Shown: positions 7,506 to 14,666 of the stretch, in pieces
Layout of the letters: every line of letters starts with the position of its first letter
Position numbering within the stretch: position 1 is the first letter of the stretch
Notes under the pieces: model-generated
What the model was told of the DNA's origin: nothing
Database searches by the model: none
Seen by the model: the letters and a program-made list of their open reading frames with translations, nothing else
NCBI GenBank assembly: GCA_025128025.1
Contig: JAHLYR010000065.1
Location: 62,001 to 126,000 of the forward strand
Origin: Synechococcus sp. CS-1330
GTDB lineage: Bacteria; Cyanobacteriota; Cyanobacteriia; PCC-6307; Cyanobiaceae
DNA: 64,000 nt
Direction: 5' to 3'
Program-made: the position numbers and the translations under genes

Positions 7506-7545
7506 TTTGGGGCGCTTGGTCGGTGTTCTCCGCACCACCCCAGCC

Positions 7546-7764
7546 ATGGCCACTCCCCAAGGCCCCGTCTGTGAAGTCCGCCTGCTTGTGGTTCACCGCT
7601 ATCAGCCCGGCGTTCAGAAGCTCGGCTCCGCTCCCTGTGAGGTCGAGTTCTTTGGCCGCCGCGGTAAGCCCGTCAAAAAGATGCGGCTGATCCCTGCCCA
7701 GAAGGCATTTGCCTTTGCCCGCAAGCTGCAGGGCACACCCGGCTGCACCGTCTCGGTCTGCTGA
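7546..7764 (+). CDS. Small protein of unknown function
   Basis: 72 residues from the ATG at 7546 (MATPQGPVCEVRLLVVHRYQ). Composition is that of a normal small globular protein with basic residues (FFGRRGKPVKKMRLIPAQKA). The frame extends upstream to 7507 but that part lies in the inverted-repeat region. It is followed by two hairpins (about 7760-7777 and 7778-7805). No family was recognised. Confidence 0.6.
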   Translation: MATPQGPVCEVRLLVVHRYQPGVQKLGSAPCEVEFFGRRGKPVKKMRLIPAQKAFAFARKLQGTPGCTVSVC

Positions 7765-7777
7765 GCCAGGGGGCTCA

Positions 7778-7805
7778 GGCCCGGCTGCCGCTTGGTGGCC
7801 GGGCC
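7778..7805. terminator. Possible bidirectional hairpin terminator
   Basis: Perfect 8-bp stem GGCCCGGC / GCCGGGCC with a 12-base loop between two convergent genes (stops at 7764 and 7806). There is no T-run on either side, so termination is uncertain. Confidence 0.4.
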
Positions 7806-8081
7806 TCACAACCAATGCCTGTAGCTAGACCGCTGCCGCCGGGCCTTGGCCTTGGAGCGAGCACTACCGAACTGGGGGCTTGTGCCATCACGGCGGCGGC
7901 GCACCCAGGTCCCTTTGCTGATCAAGCCGGCGTCCTGGCTATTGGCGCGGCGTGCAGCAACGATCCCCCCGTAGCCCCGCTTTTGTTTGCGCTGGGCACG
8001 GGAGCGGGCCTGGCTGGCGCTGGCGGCCGGCACCACGGTTGAAGTGGAGCGGTTGCGCCAGAACACCAGATACCAGGCCAT
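7806..8081 (-). CDS. Small very basic phage protein
   Basis: 91 residues, strongly Arg/Lys-rich (RSRAQRKQKRGYGGIVAARR, SARSKAKARRQRSSYR), lying 34 bases downstream of the scaffold gene in the same orientation. The non-repetitive middle (NSQDAGLISKGTWVRRRRDG) looks like real protein rather than antisense noise. A head or DNA-contact role would suit its charge but is inference. No family was recognised. Confidence 0.5.
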   Translation of the reverse strand: MAWYLVFWRNRSTSTVVPAASASQARSRAQRKQKRGYGGIVAARRANSQDAGLISKGTWVRRRRDGTSPQFGSARSKAKARRQRSSYRHWL

Positions 8082-8115
8082 CAGCTTCTGCAGCAGGGGA
8101 CAAGCGATGCACTCA

Positions 8116-9057
8116 TCAGCGCCGCGGTGCCGGTGCTCTGGGGGTGGTGGCCTTGACCGCCTCTAGGTAGAGCTCGGCGGTGCTCAGGGTCTGCAGGTTT
8201 GGGGCGGCGCTGTGGTCATGGCCCGCCTCAGCAACCGTGCCCGCATACAAGCCGCTCCTCTGCTGGAACAGGAAGCTGAATACCGGGTGACGGCGCAGCT
8301 CTTCCATGTAATCGCCATCGGAGAGGGCGACCCCATCGGCAGTGAGGGGTTGGCCCTTGCCATCCACCGGCAGCAGCCGCTCGCGGCCATCCACATCCCC
8401 CAGCTGGAAGTGACCACCACACAGCGTCACGAAGGTGTCAAAGAAGGTCCCCCGTTCGTCGCCGCCGACGCGGCCCTCGGCTTCTGAAAACAGGCGCTCT
8501 AGCAAGCGCTCCTTGCGCAGGTTCTGCACTTGGGAGCGGGCTTCGTCCCTTTCTTTTTCAACGCTGCGCACTCGGCGGATGTTGGCCTCATTTAGCTGGC
8601 GTTCACGGTCGCCCACCTGGCGCTCAAACTCTTCTCGCTTGCGTTCAGCGTCTTGCAGACGGGCGTATTCATCGGGATTGATCTCCGAGAAGCGCGACAG
8701 CTGGGCTCGGGCCTTGCGCAGCTCTTTTTCGAGCTGGTTGCTGCGGCGGCGTTCAGCGCGCAAAGGCTCAGCACTGCTGGTGGTGGCAGCAGGGGGGTCG
8801 TCGTTGTCGCTGCTGCCGCTGCTCGTGTCCTGGGGAGGGACAGCGTCAAAGCTGTCGTCACCGATGCCGACGTCGTGGCCGCTGGACTCATCGTCGCCCT
8901 CATCGAGGGGGTCGAGTTCAGCAGCTAGTGGAGCCAGGGAGCCAGCAGGGCCCTGGTTGGGTTGCTGCTGCTGCTGCTGCTGGCGGTAGGTCTGCCAATG
9001 CACGGCAGGAGCAGGGGGCTGGGAAGCAGTGGTCGAAAAGGAGGAGGAGGACATCAC
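8116..9057 (-). CDS. Phage capsid scaffold-like coiled-coil protein
   Basis: 313 residues. The N-terminal 110 residues are low-complexity: a Gln run of seven (encoded by a CTG/CAG repeat at 8962-8982) and an acidic Ser/Asp-rich stretch. Residues about 110-200 form a long charged coiled coil (SNQLEKELRKARAQL, EKERDEARSQVQNLRKERLL), followed by a small globular C-terminus. Acidic N-terminus plus central coiled coil is the layout of phage head scaffold proteins. Its place between portal and capsid in the late-gene order fits, although cargo genes intervene. Scaffold function is inference. Confidence 0.65.
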   Translation of the reverse strand: MMSSSSFSTTASQPPAPAVHWQTYRQQQQQQQPNQGPAGSLAPLAAELDPLDEGDDESSGHDVGIGDDSFDAVPPQDTSSGSSDNDDPPAATTSSAEPLRAERRRSNQLEKELRKARAQLSRFSEINPDEYARLQDAERKREEFERQVGDRERQLNEANIRRVRSVEKERDEARSQVQNLRKERLLERLFSEAEGRVGGDERGTFFDTFVTLCGGHFQLGDVDGRERLLPVDGKGQPLTADGVALSDGDYMEELRRHPVFSFLFQQRSGLYAGTVAEAGHDHSAAPNLQTLSTAELYLEAVKATTPRAPAPRR

Positions 9058-9129
9058 CCATCACGGCTGTGGTGTTGCGGGCGCCCCGTCCGGGCTGCGC
9101 TCGCTCTCCCTGTTGCCAGGCCCTGAGAA

Positions 9130-9157
9130 TGTGTATGCCTGGCCTAAGCTCTACACA
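9130..9157 (+). promoter_or_regulatory. Candidate VapBC operator
   Basis: Inverted repeat TGTGTA (9130-9135) and TACACA (9152-9157), 16 bases apart, lying 18 bases upstream of the vapB start. VapBC complexes commonly autoregulate at such inverted repeats. Confidence 0.5.
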
Positions 9158-9174
9158 TCGCCTCTAGGGCCTGC

Positions 9175-9390
9175 ATGCGCACCAACATCGTCATCGACGA
9201 CACCCTGATGAAGCAGGCGATGCAGGCCAGTGGTGCCCGCAGTAAGCGGGAAGCCGTGGAGTTGGGGCTGCGCACCCTGGTCAAGCTGCAGCAGCAGACA
9301 GAAATTCGCGCTTTCCGCGGGCGCCTGGCCTGGGAAGGTGATCTGGAGGCCCAACGACTGGATGAGGAGCCTGCAGGCAAGCAGCCGTGA
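9175..9390 (+). CDS. vapB: VapB-type antitoxin
   Basis: 71 residues. It begins MRTNIVIDDTLMKQAMQASG with the following helix SKREAVELGLRTLVKL, the ribbon-helix-helix layout of the VapB family in which a short strand is followed by two helices. The C-terminal part (FRGRLAWEGDLEAQR) contains the toxin-binding 'GxLxWeGdL' segment typical of these antitoxins. The stop overlaps the vapC start (GTGA at 9387-9390). A candidate operator lies upstream. Confidence 0.9.
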   Translation: MRTNIVIDDTLMKQAMQASGARSKREAVELGLRTLVKLQQQTEIRAFRGRLAWEGDLEAQRLDEEPAGKQP

Positions 9391-9776
9391 TCGTTGTTGA
9401 TTCCTCGGTCTGGATCGATTTTTTCAATGGGGTCAGCACACCCGAAGTGGATCGGTTGGATGCGCTGCTCGGGGTGACACCACTAGCGATCGGCGACCTC
9501 ATCCTGGTGGAGGTGATGCAGGGATTCCGCAACGAGCGGGATGTTGCTACCGCCCGGCAGCTGTTCCGTTCCCTAGCTCTGCTGCCTCTGTTGGGGGGAA
9601 GCAACCCCTGGAAAGCGGCTGAGAACTACAGGCAGCTGCGCCGCAAAGGGATCACGGTGCGCAAGACGATCGATGGGATCATCGCCACTGCCTGCATCGA
9701 GGCCAACCTGCCGCTGCTGTTCAGCGACCGGGACTTCCAGCCCTACGTCGAGCACCTGGGCCTGGTGGCGGCATGA
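9387..9776 (+). CDS. vapC: VapC PIN-domain ribonuclease toxin
   Basis: 129 residues from a GTG overlapping the vapB stop. The PIN acidic residues are visible: MIVVDSSVWIDFFNG (Asp5, Asp11), LILVEVMQGFRNERD (Glu in helix 3), KTIDGIIATACIEANLPLLF (Asp in the fourth strand) and FSDRDFQPYVEHLGL. VapC toxins cleave tRNA or rRNA; the target here is unknown. The pair stands on the strand opposite to the flanking virion genes. Confidence 0.92.
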   Translation: MIVVDSSVWIDFFNGVSTPEVDRLDALLGVTPLAIGDLILVEVMQGFRNERDVATARQLFRSLALLPLLGGSNPWKAAENYRQLRRKGITVRKTIDGIIATACIEANLPLLFSDRDFQPYVEHLGLVAA

Positions 9777-9801
9777 GCTACCGGTCGCGGCACCACCCCG
9801 T

Positions 9802-10962
9802 CTAAGCAGGCAGTTCCTCCAGCACAGGAGCAGAGCGCCTCGCCGGCAGGTAGATCCACTCCCCAGCAGGTAAGGGAGTGGAGGGCAGATAACCCGGCAC
9901 CAGCAGTTGCATCCCGGCCGGGATCGGCGTGGTGGAGCGATAGACGGGCAGCAGCAGGGTTATGCCCGTCGGCAATGGTTCCTCGCTGGGCCAACTGGCC
10001 AGCTCGGGGTTGAACTCGCGCAGTAGAGAAACAGTGAGGTTTTGCTCAGCCGCCACGCTGCTCAAGGTCTCGCCATCGCCTGTGACATAGGACTCGCTCT
10101 GCTGCAGCACCGGGTTGAGGCTGCGCAGCTTGGCTTCCGTTGTGCCATGCCGGCCAGCCAGCACCGCCAACGAATCACCCTCGACTGCGGTGATCGTTTG
10201 GGTGCTTTCCAGCTGCGGGTTGCTCCGCCGCAAGGTGGCCACGGTGGTGCCGTAGCGCTCGGCGATCAGGTTCAAGGTGTCACCAGTTCTGAGCACCAAG
10301 ACGCTGTGGGGCCTGAGCACCAGCTGGATCGCTTCCCCCAGCAGCGGCTGAACCAATAACCCGATGCCGCCCGGGCCGTAGTTCGCCCCGAAGTGCTGCA
10401 CCAGGCAGCCGGCGAACTGGGCCCGCCCTCCTGATGGCAGTCCACCCTCGGACTGCAGCTGGGCTAGGTCCCCCAGCCACATCACCCCCTGACAGGGGGC
10501 CTGCACCGTGCCCAGCAGCGTTGGATCCCAGGGCAATGGCGCCTCATCACGAAAGCCTGGGGTGGCCCAATCGAGCTCGGCCGCCAGCCAGTCGAAGGTG
10601 TTGCTGGTGCTCACCGGCAGGATCGCTGAGCGGCAGAGGTAGCCCCGCAGCAGCACATCACCGGGGTCGGTGAGGGCGGTGTCGTTGTAGCCGCCCACGA
10701 TGCCGGCTTGCTCGAGGAAGCAGTCGATCACATGCCGGCGGATAGGAACCGGATTGCGACTCTCGGGCCGGTCCACCTCAAACAGGCAGAGGCGGGCATT
10801 GGCGTAGGGCTGCAAGGCGAGCCATAGAGGCGCAGTCAGGGGCTGAGCCACCCGGCTGTCGATTGCGGGTGAGGCCGCTGGCAATCCCACCAGTTGGCCC
10901 CACTGCCCTGCGGCCCGCACGGGGTTAAGGCCCTGGTTCAGCGGCGAGATGAGCTGCTCCAT
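9802..10962 (-). CDS. Phage virion protein with three LysM-like repeats
   Basis: 386 residues. Residues 1-215 are a globular domain without a recognised family. Three LysM-like peptidoglycan-binding repeats follow at about 222-254 (LRTGDTLNLIAERYGTTVAT), 258-287 (VEGDSLAVLAGRHGTTEAKL) and 292-321 (GDGETLSSVAAEQNLTVSLL). Each repeat ends in an SNP, LNP or FNP motif. The C-terminus is Pro-rich with repeated 'xxPIPAG' units. LysM on a phage late gene suggests a baseplate or tail component that grips the wall. It starts 4 bases after the stop of the upstream gene. Confidence 0.75.
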   Translation of the reverse strand: MEQLISPLNQGLNPVRAAGQWGQLVGLPAASPAIDSRVAQPLTAPLWLALQPYANARLCLFEVDRPESRNPVPIRRHVIDCFLEQAGIVGGYNDTALTDPGDVLLRGYLCRSAILPVSTSNTFDWLAAELDWATPGFRDEAPLPWDPTLLGTVQAPCQGVMWLGDLAQLQSEGGLPSGGRAQFAGCLVQHFGANYGPGGIGLLVQPLLGEAIQLVLRPHSVLVLRTGDTLNLIAERYGTTVATLRRSNPQLESTQTITAVEGDSLAVLAGRHGTTEAKLRSLNPVLQQSESYVTGDGETLSSVAAEQNLTVSLLREFNPELASWPSEEPLPTGITLLLPVYRSTTPIPAGMQLLVPGYLPSTPLPAGEWIYLPARRSAPVLEELPA

Positions 10963-10965
10963 CGC

Positions 10966-11463
10966 TCAGCCCCGCACCAGAGATCCCTGGAAGGGATCGG
11001 TGTTGCACTGGCGCCAGTTCTGCAGCCGCGGCAGCAGCAGCGCCAGCTGGCCGATGTGCTGGCTCCGCTGCCTACCCAGCACAAGCGCTGGCGACGGCCC
11101 CGCTGGATTCCACTCGCTCTCGGTTTCCTCCAGCAGCAGCTCGGTGGCGTACTCGACCACCGCCAACTTGCTCAACGGCAGCGGGTTGGGCACCACCCCA
11201 CCGGCAACACCCTTGCGCCTGCTGCGGATTGGGCTGTTCACTTCCTCCGGGGTTAAGGCGGCCAGCTGCTGATTCAGGACCGCGATGGCATCGAGGTGGC
11301 CCTGGGCGGTACACACGCCCGTGGGGTAGTGGGTCTGCAGCAGGGCCATCTCCCGGTTCAGCGCCGAGAGAGAGGGTGCGCTGACAGGAATCGAGAGAGC
11401 AATGCGCAGGGCTTCTGCGTCGCCTGGGCGCCAAGTGCAGGTGGGTGGGGAGGACTGGGTCAT
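10966..11463 (-). CDS. Phage late protein of unknown function
   Basis: 165 residues from the ATG at 11461-11463 (MTQSSPPTCTWRPGDAEALR), preceded by a GAGG-type site. The open frame extends 26 codons further upstream. It has helical segments (LNREMALLQTHYPTGVCTAQ, IGQLALLLPRLQNWRQ) and reads directly into the LysM gene with a 3-base gap, so the two are an operon. No family was recognised. The adjacency to a tail-type protein suggests a tail or connector role. Confidence 0.6.
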   Translation of the reverse strand: MTQSSPPTCTWRPGDAEALRIALSIPVSAPSLSALNREMALLQTHYPTGVCTAQGHLDAIAVLNQQLAALTPEEVNSPIRSRRKGVAGGVVPNPLPLSKLAVVEYATELLLEETESEWNPAGPSPALVLGRQRSQHIGQLALLLPRLQNWRQCNTDPFQGSLVRG

Positions 11464-11558
11464 GCCCTCGTTTGCCAGCTCAGCGTCATTGCGCTGATTC
11501 GTCCCTGGCATATATCCCTTAGATTGATCCCATCCAGTCATCCCCGGAGGGATGGGCC

Positions 11559-11921
11559 ATGCATGCGGTGAGCGTGAGCGGGCTCAAGCACAACCCCGCT
11601 GAGGCACTACGTCAAGCAAAGAGCAGTCCGGTGGTGGTGCTCAACCGCGACCATCCCGATGCGGTGCTGATCGGTCTGGAGCAGGGGGGAGTGCTCCAGG
11701 CCCCGGGGGTGCGGGCGGCGCTGGCGACAGCCCTATTCCGCGATGGTGAGCTGTCGCTGGTGCGGGCCGCCCGCGTGGCCGAGCTGGATGTGGCCAGCTT
11801 CATCTCTCACCTCGGCCGCCTGGGCATCCCAGCGATCCGCCTGACCTCTGCCGAAACCAACGCCGATCTCGACACCCTGGAGCAGTGGCTGCAATCGTCA
11901 TCACCGATGCCAGTCCGCTGA
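11559..11921 (+). CDS. Fused Phd/YefM-N and UPF0175 antitoxin
   Basis: 120 residues. Residues 1-45 look like the N-terminal DNA-binding part of Phd/YefM antitoxins (LKHNPAEALRQAKSSPVVVL then HPDAVLIGLEQ). Residues about 50-118 match the UPF0175 helical domain (ALATALFRDGELSLVRAARV, FISHLGRLGIPAIR). UPF0175 proteins usually stand alone as partners of DUF3368 toxins. The start follows a good GGAGG site at 11547-11551. The 3' end overlaps the toxin gene by 37 bases. Confidence 0.8.
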   Translation: MHAVSVSGLKHNPAEALRQAKSSPVVVLNRDHPDAVLIGLEQGGVLQAPGVRAALATALFRDGELSLVRAARVAELDVASFISHLGRLGIPAIRLTSAETNADLDTLEQWLQSSSPMPVR

Positions 11922-12373
11922 TCGCTCTGGCCCGGGTGAACGGGCTGGGCTGGCTCCAGCAGCTGTTCACCGAGGTTGTGGTCACCGACGTGGTGCTCTC
12001 TGAGGTGCTTACGGGCCGCTACCCGGACACGGAAGCCCCGATCCAGCAGGCCCTCGCAGCTGGCTGGTTGCAGGCTGCTGCCATTGAAACCAGCGAACCG
12101 GCGCTGCCCGATCTCGATGAGGGAGAAGCCGCCAGCATCCGCCTGGCCCTGAGCAGCAGCGAGCCGGTGCTGCTACTGATTGATGAACGCGCCGGGCGGG
12201 CGGTGGCCCAAGAGCTTGGCCTCAGCGTGGCTGGCACTGCCGCAGTGATCGGCCTGGCCCACCAACGGGGCTTGATCGCTTCTGCCCGAGACGTGTTCGC
12301 GGCCCTGCATGCCAGCGATTTCCGCATCGCTCCGGCGGTGATCCAGGCCGTGCTGGATCGCTGTGGCGATTGA
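11885..12373 (+). CDS. DUF3368 PIN-like toxin
   Basis: 162 residues from a GTG at 11885 (IVITDASPLIALARVNGLGW), typical of DUF3368 proteins, which have a PIN-like fold. Acidic residues of the fold are in VITDASPLIAL, VVLSEVLTGRY, DLDEGEAASIRLAL and LLIDERAGRAVAQEL. The family's C-terminal helix ends with FRIAPAVIQAVLDRCGD. It is the toxin of the pair with the preceding gene, by family knowledge. Confidence 0.88.
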   Translation: MAAIVITDASPLIALARVNGLGWLQQLFTEVVVTDVVLSEVLTGRYPDTEAPIQQALAAGWLQAAAIETSEPALPDLDEGEAASIRLALSSSEPVLLLIDERAGRAVAQELGLSVAGTAAVIGLAHQRGLIASARDVFAALHASDFRIAPAVIQAVLDRCGD

Positions 12374-12399
12374 GCTGCAGCAGGCCTGGAAGGCGATGC

Positions 12400-12427
12400 C
12401 CCCGCCATGACGCACCTCTTGGCGGGG
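12400..12427. terminator. Hairpin between convergent genes
   Basis: Stem CCCCGCC / GGCGGGG with a 14-base loop between the DUF3368 stop (12373) and the convergent 56-residue gene (stop 12443). No T-run, so only a possible terminator. Confidence 0.35.
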
Positions 12428-12442
12428 TCATCCCCCTAATGC

Positions 12443-12613
12443 CTACTCCTCGTTATCCACCAACACCCCCGCGAGCAGGTCGTCGTCCTCCGCCGCCATG
12501 GCCTCGGTGTAGAGCACGGGCTCTTGAGCGGCCTTCTGGCCCTGTGGGCTGAGGCCATCGAGGAACAGCCCGACGAACTTGTTGTTCTCCTCGTCACCGA
12601 TCCGGTGATCCAT
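12443..12613 (-). CDS. 56-residue acidic phage protein
   Basis: A short frame from the ATG at 12611-12613 to TAG at 12443-12445. The protein (MDHRIGDEENNKFVGLFLDG at the start, DDDLLAGVLVDNEE at the end) is acidic and non-repetitive. It follows the portal gene by 25 bases in the same orientation. Frame, composition and position support it as real. Function unknown. Confidence 0.6.
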   Translation of the reverse strand: MDHRIGDEENNKFVGLFLDGLSPQGQKAAQEPVLYTEAMAAEDDDLLAGVLVDNEE

Positions 12614-12638
12614 CACCTTGCTCCAGGTTCACTGGATC

Positions 12639-14210
12639 TCAGGCTGCCTCGCCATCGAGCCCCAGCTGCTGCCGCAGCTCGGCCCCATCAATCACGCCCC
12701 GCTCATGCAGCACCAGCCACTCCTGCACTGAGGGCTGGGGTTTGCGCGGGGGCTGCGGCGGCACCAGCGGACAGATCTCCACGCTGCAGGCCGGCGTGTC
12801 GGAGAGCTTTTCGCCGGTGAGGCGGGTCCACTGGCGCAGCAAGGTGCTGAGCATCGAGCTTTTCTGGCCCGCAAGCGACTGCAGCACCGCAAAGCTCTGG
12901 CCGGCAGTGAGCGAGATCTCCAGCTCGGTGCGGGCTGGGCCGTGGCCACCGGCCGGGATCAGGGCGTCGCGACGCATGGCCTCCTCCAGCTGCTGCAGGT
13001 AGGCCCTGTGCTCCGCCAGTGAGCGGGCTTCTATCTCCACCCACTCGAACTTGGCTCCCTCCGGCAGGTCCATAAAGGAGGAGGTGGATAGCACCAGGCG
13101 CTGGGGTCGCTGGGCATCCCCGGCTCCGGCTCCTTGCGGAGATTCCAGGGCACCATCGCTGCGGCGGAAGCCGTAGGCATCCACCAAGCCCGTGCGCACG
13201 CCTACTGGCAAGGCGGTGCGTGACAACAGATCCTCGTAGTCACTGCGGCAGCGGTAGTGGTTGAGGTACTGGTGGGCTAGGCCCAGGTGAGGCAAGTCGC
13301 CTTCTCCAAAGGCGCTGCCATCTACTGAATACCAGAGGGCTGGCAGGTCAAAGCGCTGCGGCAGCAGCGAAGGCTCACCCACCGGCACCACGTCGTAGCC
13401 ATCGACAGCGCCGGGGTTGGGGTTGGCCTGCCAGCTGCGCAACACAAGACCGTAATCAGTGACCGAAAGGCTGCGGTATAGCCAGGCCTGTGGATCAGGC
13501 ACCAGGCCGCCGTGAGCATCGATCACCACCGTGGGTACAGCGACATTGCCGCTGGCGAACCGGGGCGGCAGGGCTTGGCGGCGTGGCTCCCGCCAGACGA
13601 TCTCCGCCGGCCCCGATGCCGAAGCGGCACTGGCGGCATCGGTAGGCAGGCGCCAGTTGAGCAGGTCGCCCCGAGGAACCAGCTGCAGACGGGGCAGAGA
13701 GAGCCGGTCACCCTTGGCGAGGGCTTCCAGCCGGTCCCCTTCTGAGGGCCAACGGTGCTGGGGCGGCAGCTGCAGGATCAGGCAGCCGCCATCGCGGAGG
13801 GTGAGCAGGTCGGCCAGGAATAGAAACACGCCCAGGTCGGTGCCCTGACCATCGACATCTGTGGCCACCCGAGTGAGGGAGTCCGGTAGCTCCTGCCAGG
13901 CCAGCCGCGACAGCATCCCCGCGTAGGTGCGCAGAGCATCGCGGTAGAAGCCGGTGGGGCGGGCTGCCTCGAGTCGCTTGAGATAGCAGGTCTCGGGTTC
14001 CTCTATGCCGCGGGTTAGGTACAGCGGCCGGCGGCTGGTGCCGTCAGGGAGTTCCAGCAAAGTCCAGCAGTCGTAGACCAGTTGGAGTCGGTCGCGCAGG
14101 CCAGAGAGGGTGGGGTGCTCAAGCCAGGGGGGCTGACTAGGTGGGTGGGGCGCTGAAGAGGAAGTTGGGGTGCCTGCGGTGGTTGTGCTGCGGCGACGGC
14201 TGGTGGGCAT
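12639..14210 (-). CDS. Phage portal protein (DUF4055-like)
   Basis: 523 residues, the usual portal length. After a Pro/Ser-rich start, residues 70-130 (ETCYLKRLEAARPTGFYRDA, LRTYAGMLSRLAW) match the start of DUF4055-type portal proteins, and the middle contains FLADLLTLRDGGCLILQLPP and GLVLRSWQANPN. Residues about 425-480 are a long helix region (TELEISLTAGQSFAVLQSLA) as in the portal clip/wing. In gene order it lies between the terminase and the scaffold/capsid genes, as expected. The AT-rich cassette separates it from the terminase block. Confidence 0.75.
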   Translation of the reverse strand: MPTSRRRSTTTAGTPTSSSAPHPPSQPPWLEHPTLSGLRDRLQLVYDCWTLLELPDGTSRRPLYLTRGIEEPETCYLKRLEAARPTGFYRDALRTYAGMLSRLAWQELPDSLTRVATDVDGQGTDLGVFLFLADLLTLRDGGCLILQLPPQHRWPSEGDRLEALAKGDRLSLPRLQLVPRGDLLNWRLPTDAASAASASGPAEIVWREPRRQALPPRFASGNVAVPTVVIDAHGGLVPDPQAWLYRSLSVTDYGLVLRSWQANPNPGAVDGYDVVPVGEPSLLPQRFDLPALWYSVDGSAFGEGDLPHLGLAHQYLNHYRCRSDYEDLLSRTALPVGVRTGLVDAYGFRRSDGALESPQGAGAGDAQRPQRLVLSTSSFMDLPEGAKFEWVEIEARSLAEHRAYLQQLEEAMRRDALIPAGGHGPARTELEISLTAGQSFAVLQSLAGQKSSMLSTLLRQWTRLTGEKLSDTPACSVEICPLVPPQPPRKPQPSVQEWLVLHERGVIDGAELRQQLGLDGEAA

Positions 14211-14666
14211 TGACTGCTGCTTGTGGTCAAAGCTCTTGCCAGCAGCAGCAATGGGCGATATGAGAAGCCATGCAGGATTTGCAATGTTTCGGTCAGTGCA
14301 GAAGGGCTGGCTGGCCAGACCTATGGACAGGGGGTCTTACGTGGGTCCGCATAATAACCAGACTTGATGAGTTATCTGCTAGAGATTGGCTGCAAAGCAG
14401 CGGGTCTAGAATCCAATTTGGTAATGACTTCGATTTCTAATGCGGTCTACGAAGTCCCATGCCATCTCTAAGCGAGGGTCCACCCAATTAGCCTTAGCCG
14501 CCAGCCTGACAGCAAAGTCGGATGTAACATAAGGCACAGAATACGGCTTAAGATCAGGCTTGTCAGATACTACCTAAGAGCCCTACTCTTAGATTTCCAT
14601 CTGTCGGATCCGTGGCACCCAGTCGAGCGCGTTGGGCCAGAAACACAAAAATGCAGAGAACCATAA
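14211..14666. other. AT-richer junction region between portal and YaaC-like gene
   Basis: About 450 bases in which composition changes from the GC-rich phage type to a clearly AT-richer type, near 14.3 kb. It holds a minus-strand coding remnant at 14406-14573 and must contain the promoter of the plus-strand cassette. No confident promoter was picked. Confidence 0.5.
14406..14573 (-). pseudogene. 3' remnant of an unidentified gene
   Basis: A 55-codon open frame without an ATG, bounded upstream by TAG, that encodes plausible protein sequence: SDKPDLKPYSVPYVTSDFAV then WVDPRLEMAWDFVDRIRNRS. The amino-acid composition is balanced, unlike antisense frames. A GTG within the frame could start 43 residues. 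It is most likely the end of a gene truncated when the cassette moved. Family not recognised. Confidence 0.4.

Larger units (their letters stand above)
6586..7545. other. Gene-poor stretch with repeats
   Basis: About 960 bases without a convincing gene except a doubtful 58-residue frame (6785-6961). It holds the second 36-bp repeat, a related shorter repeat near 7124, and a large inverted repeat at 7445-7505. All frames here are of shadow type, Arg/Pro/Gly-rich and mutually overlapping. Decayed DNA or an RNA-level function are both possible. Confidence 0.5.
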
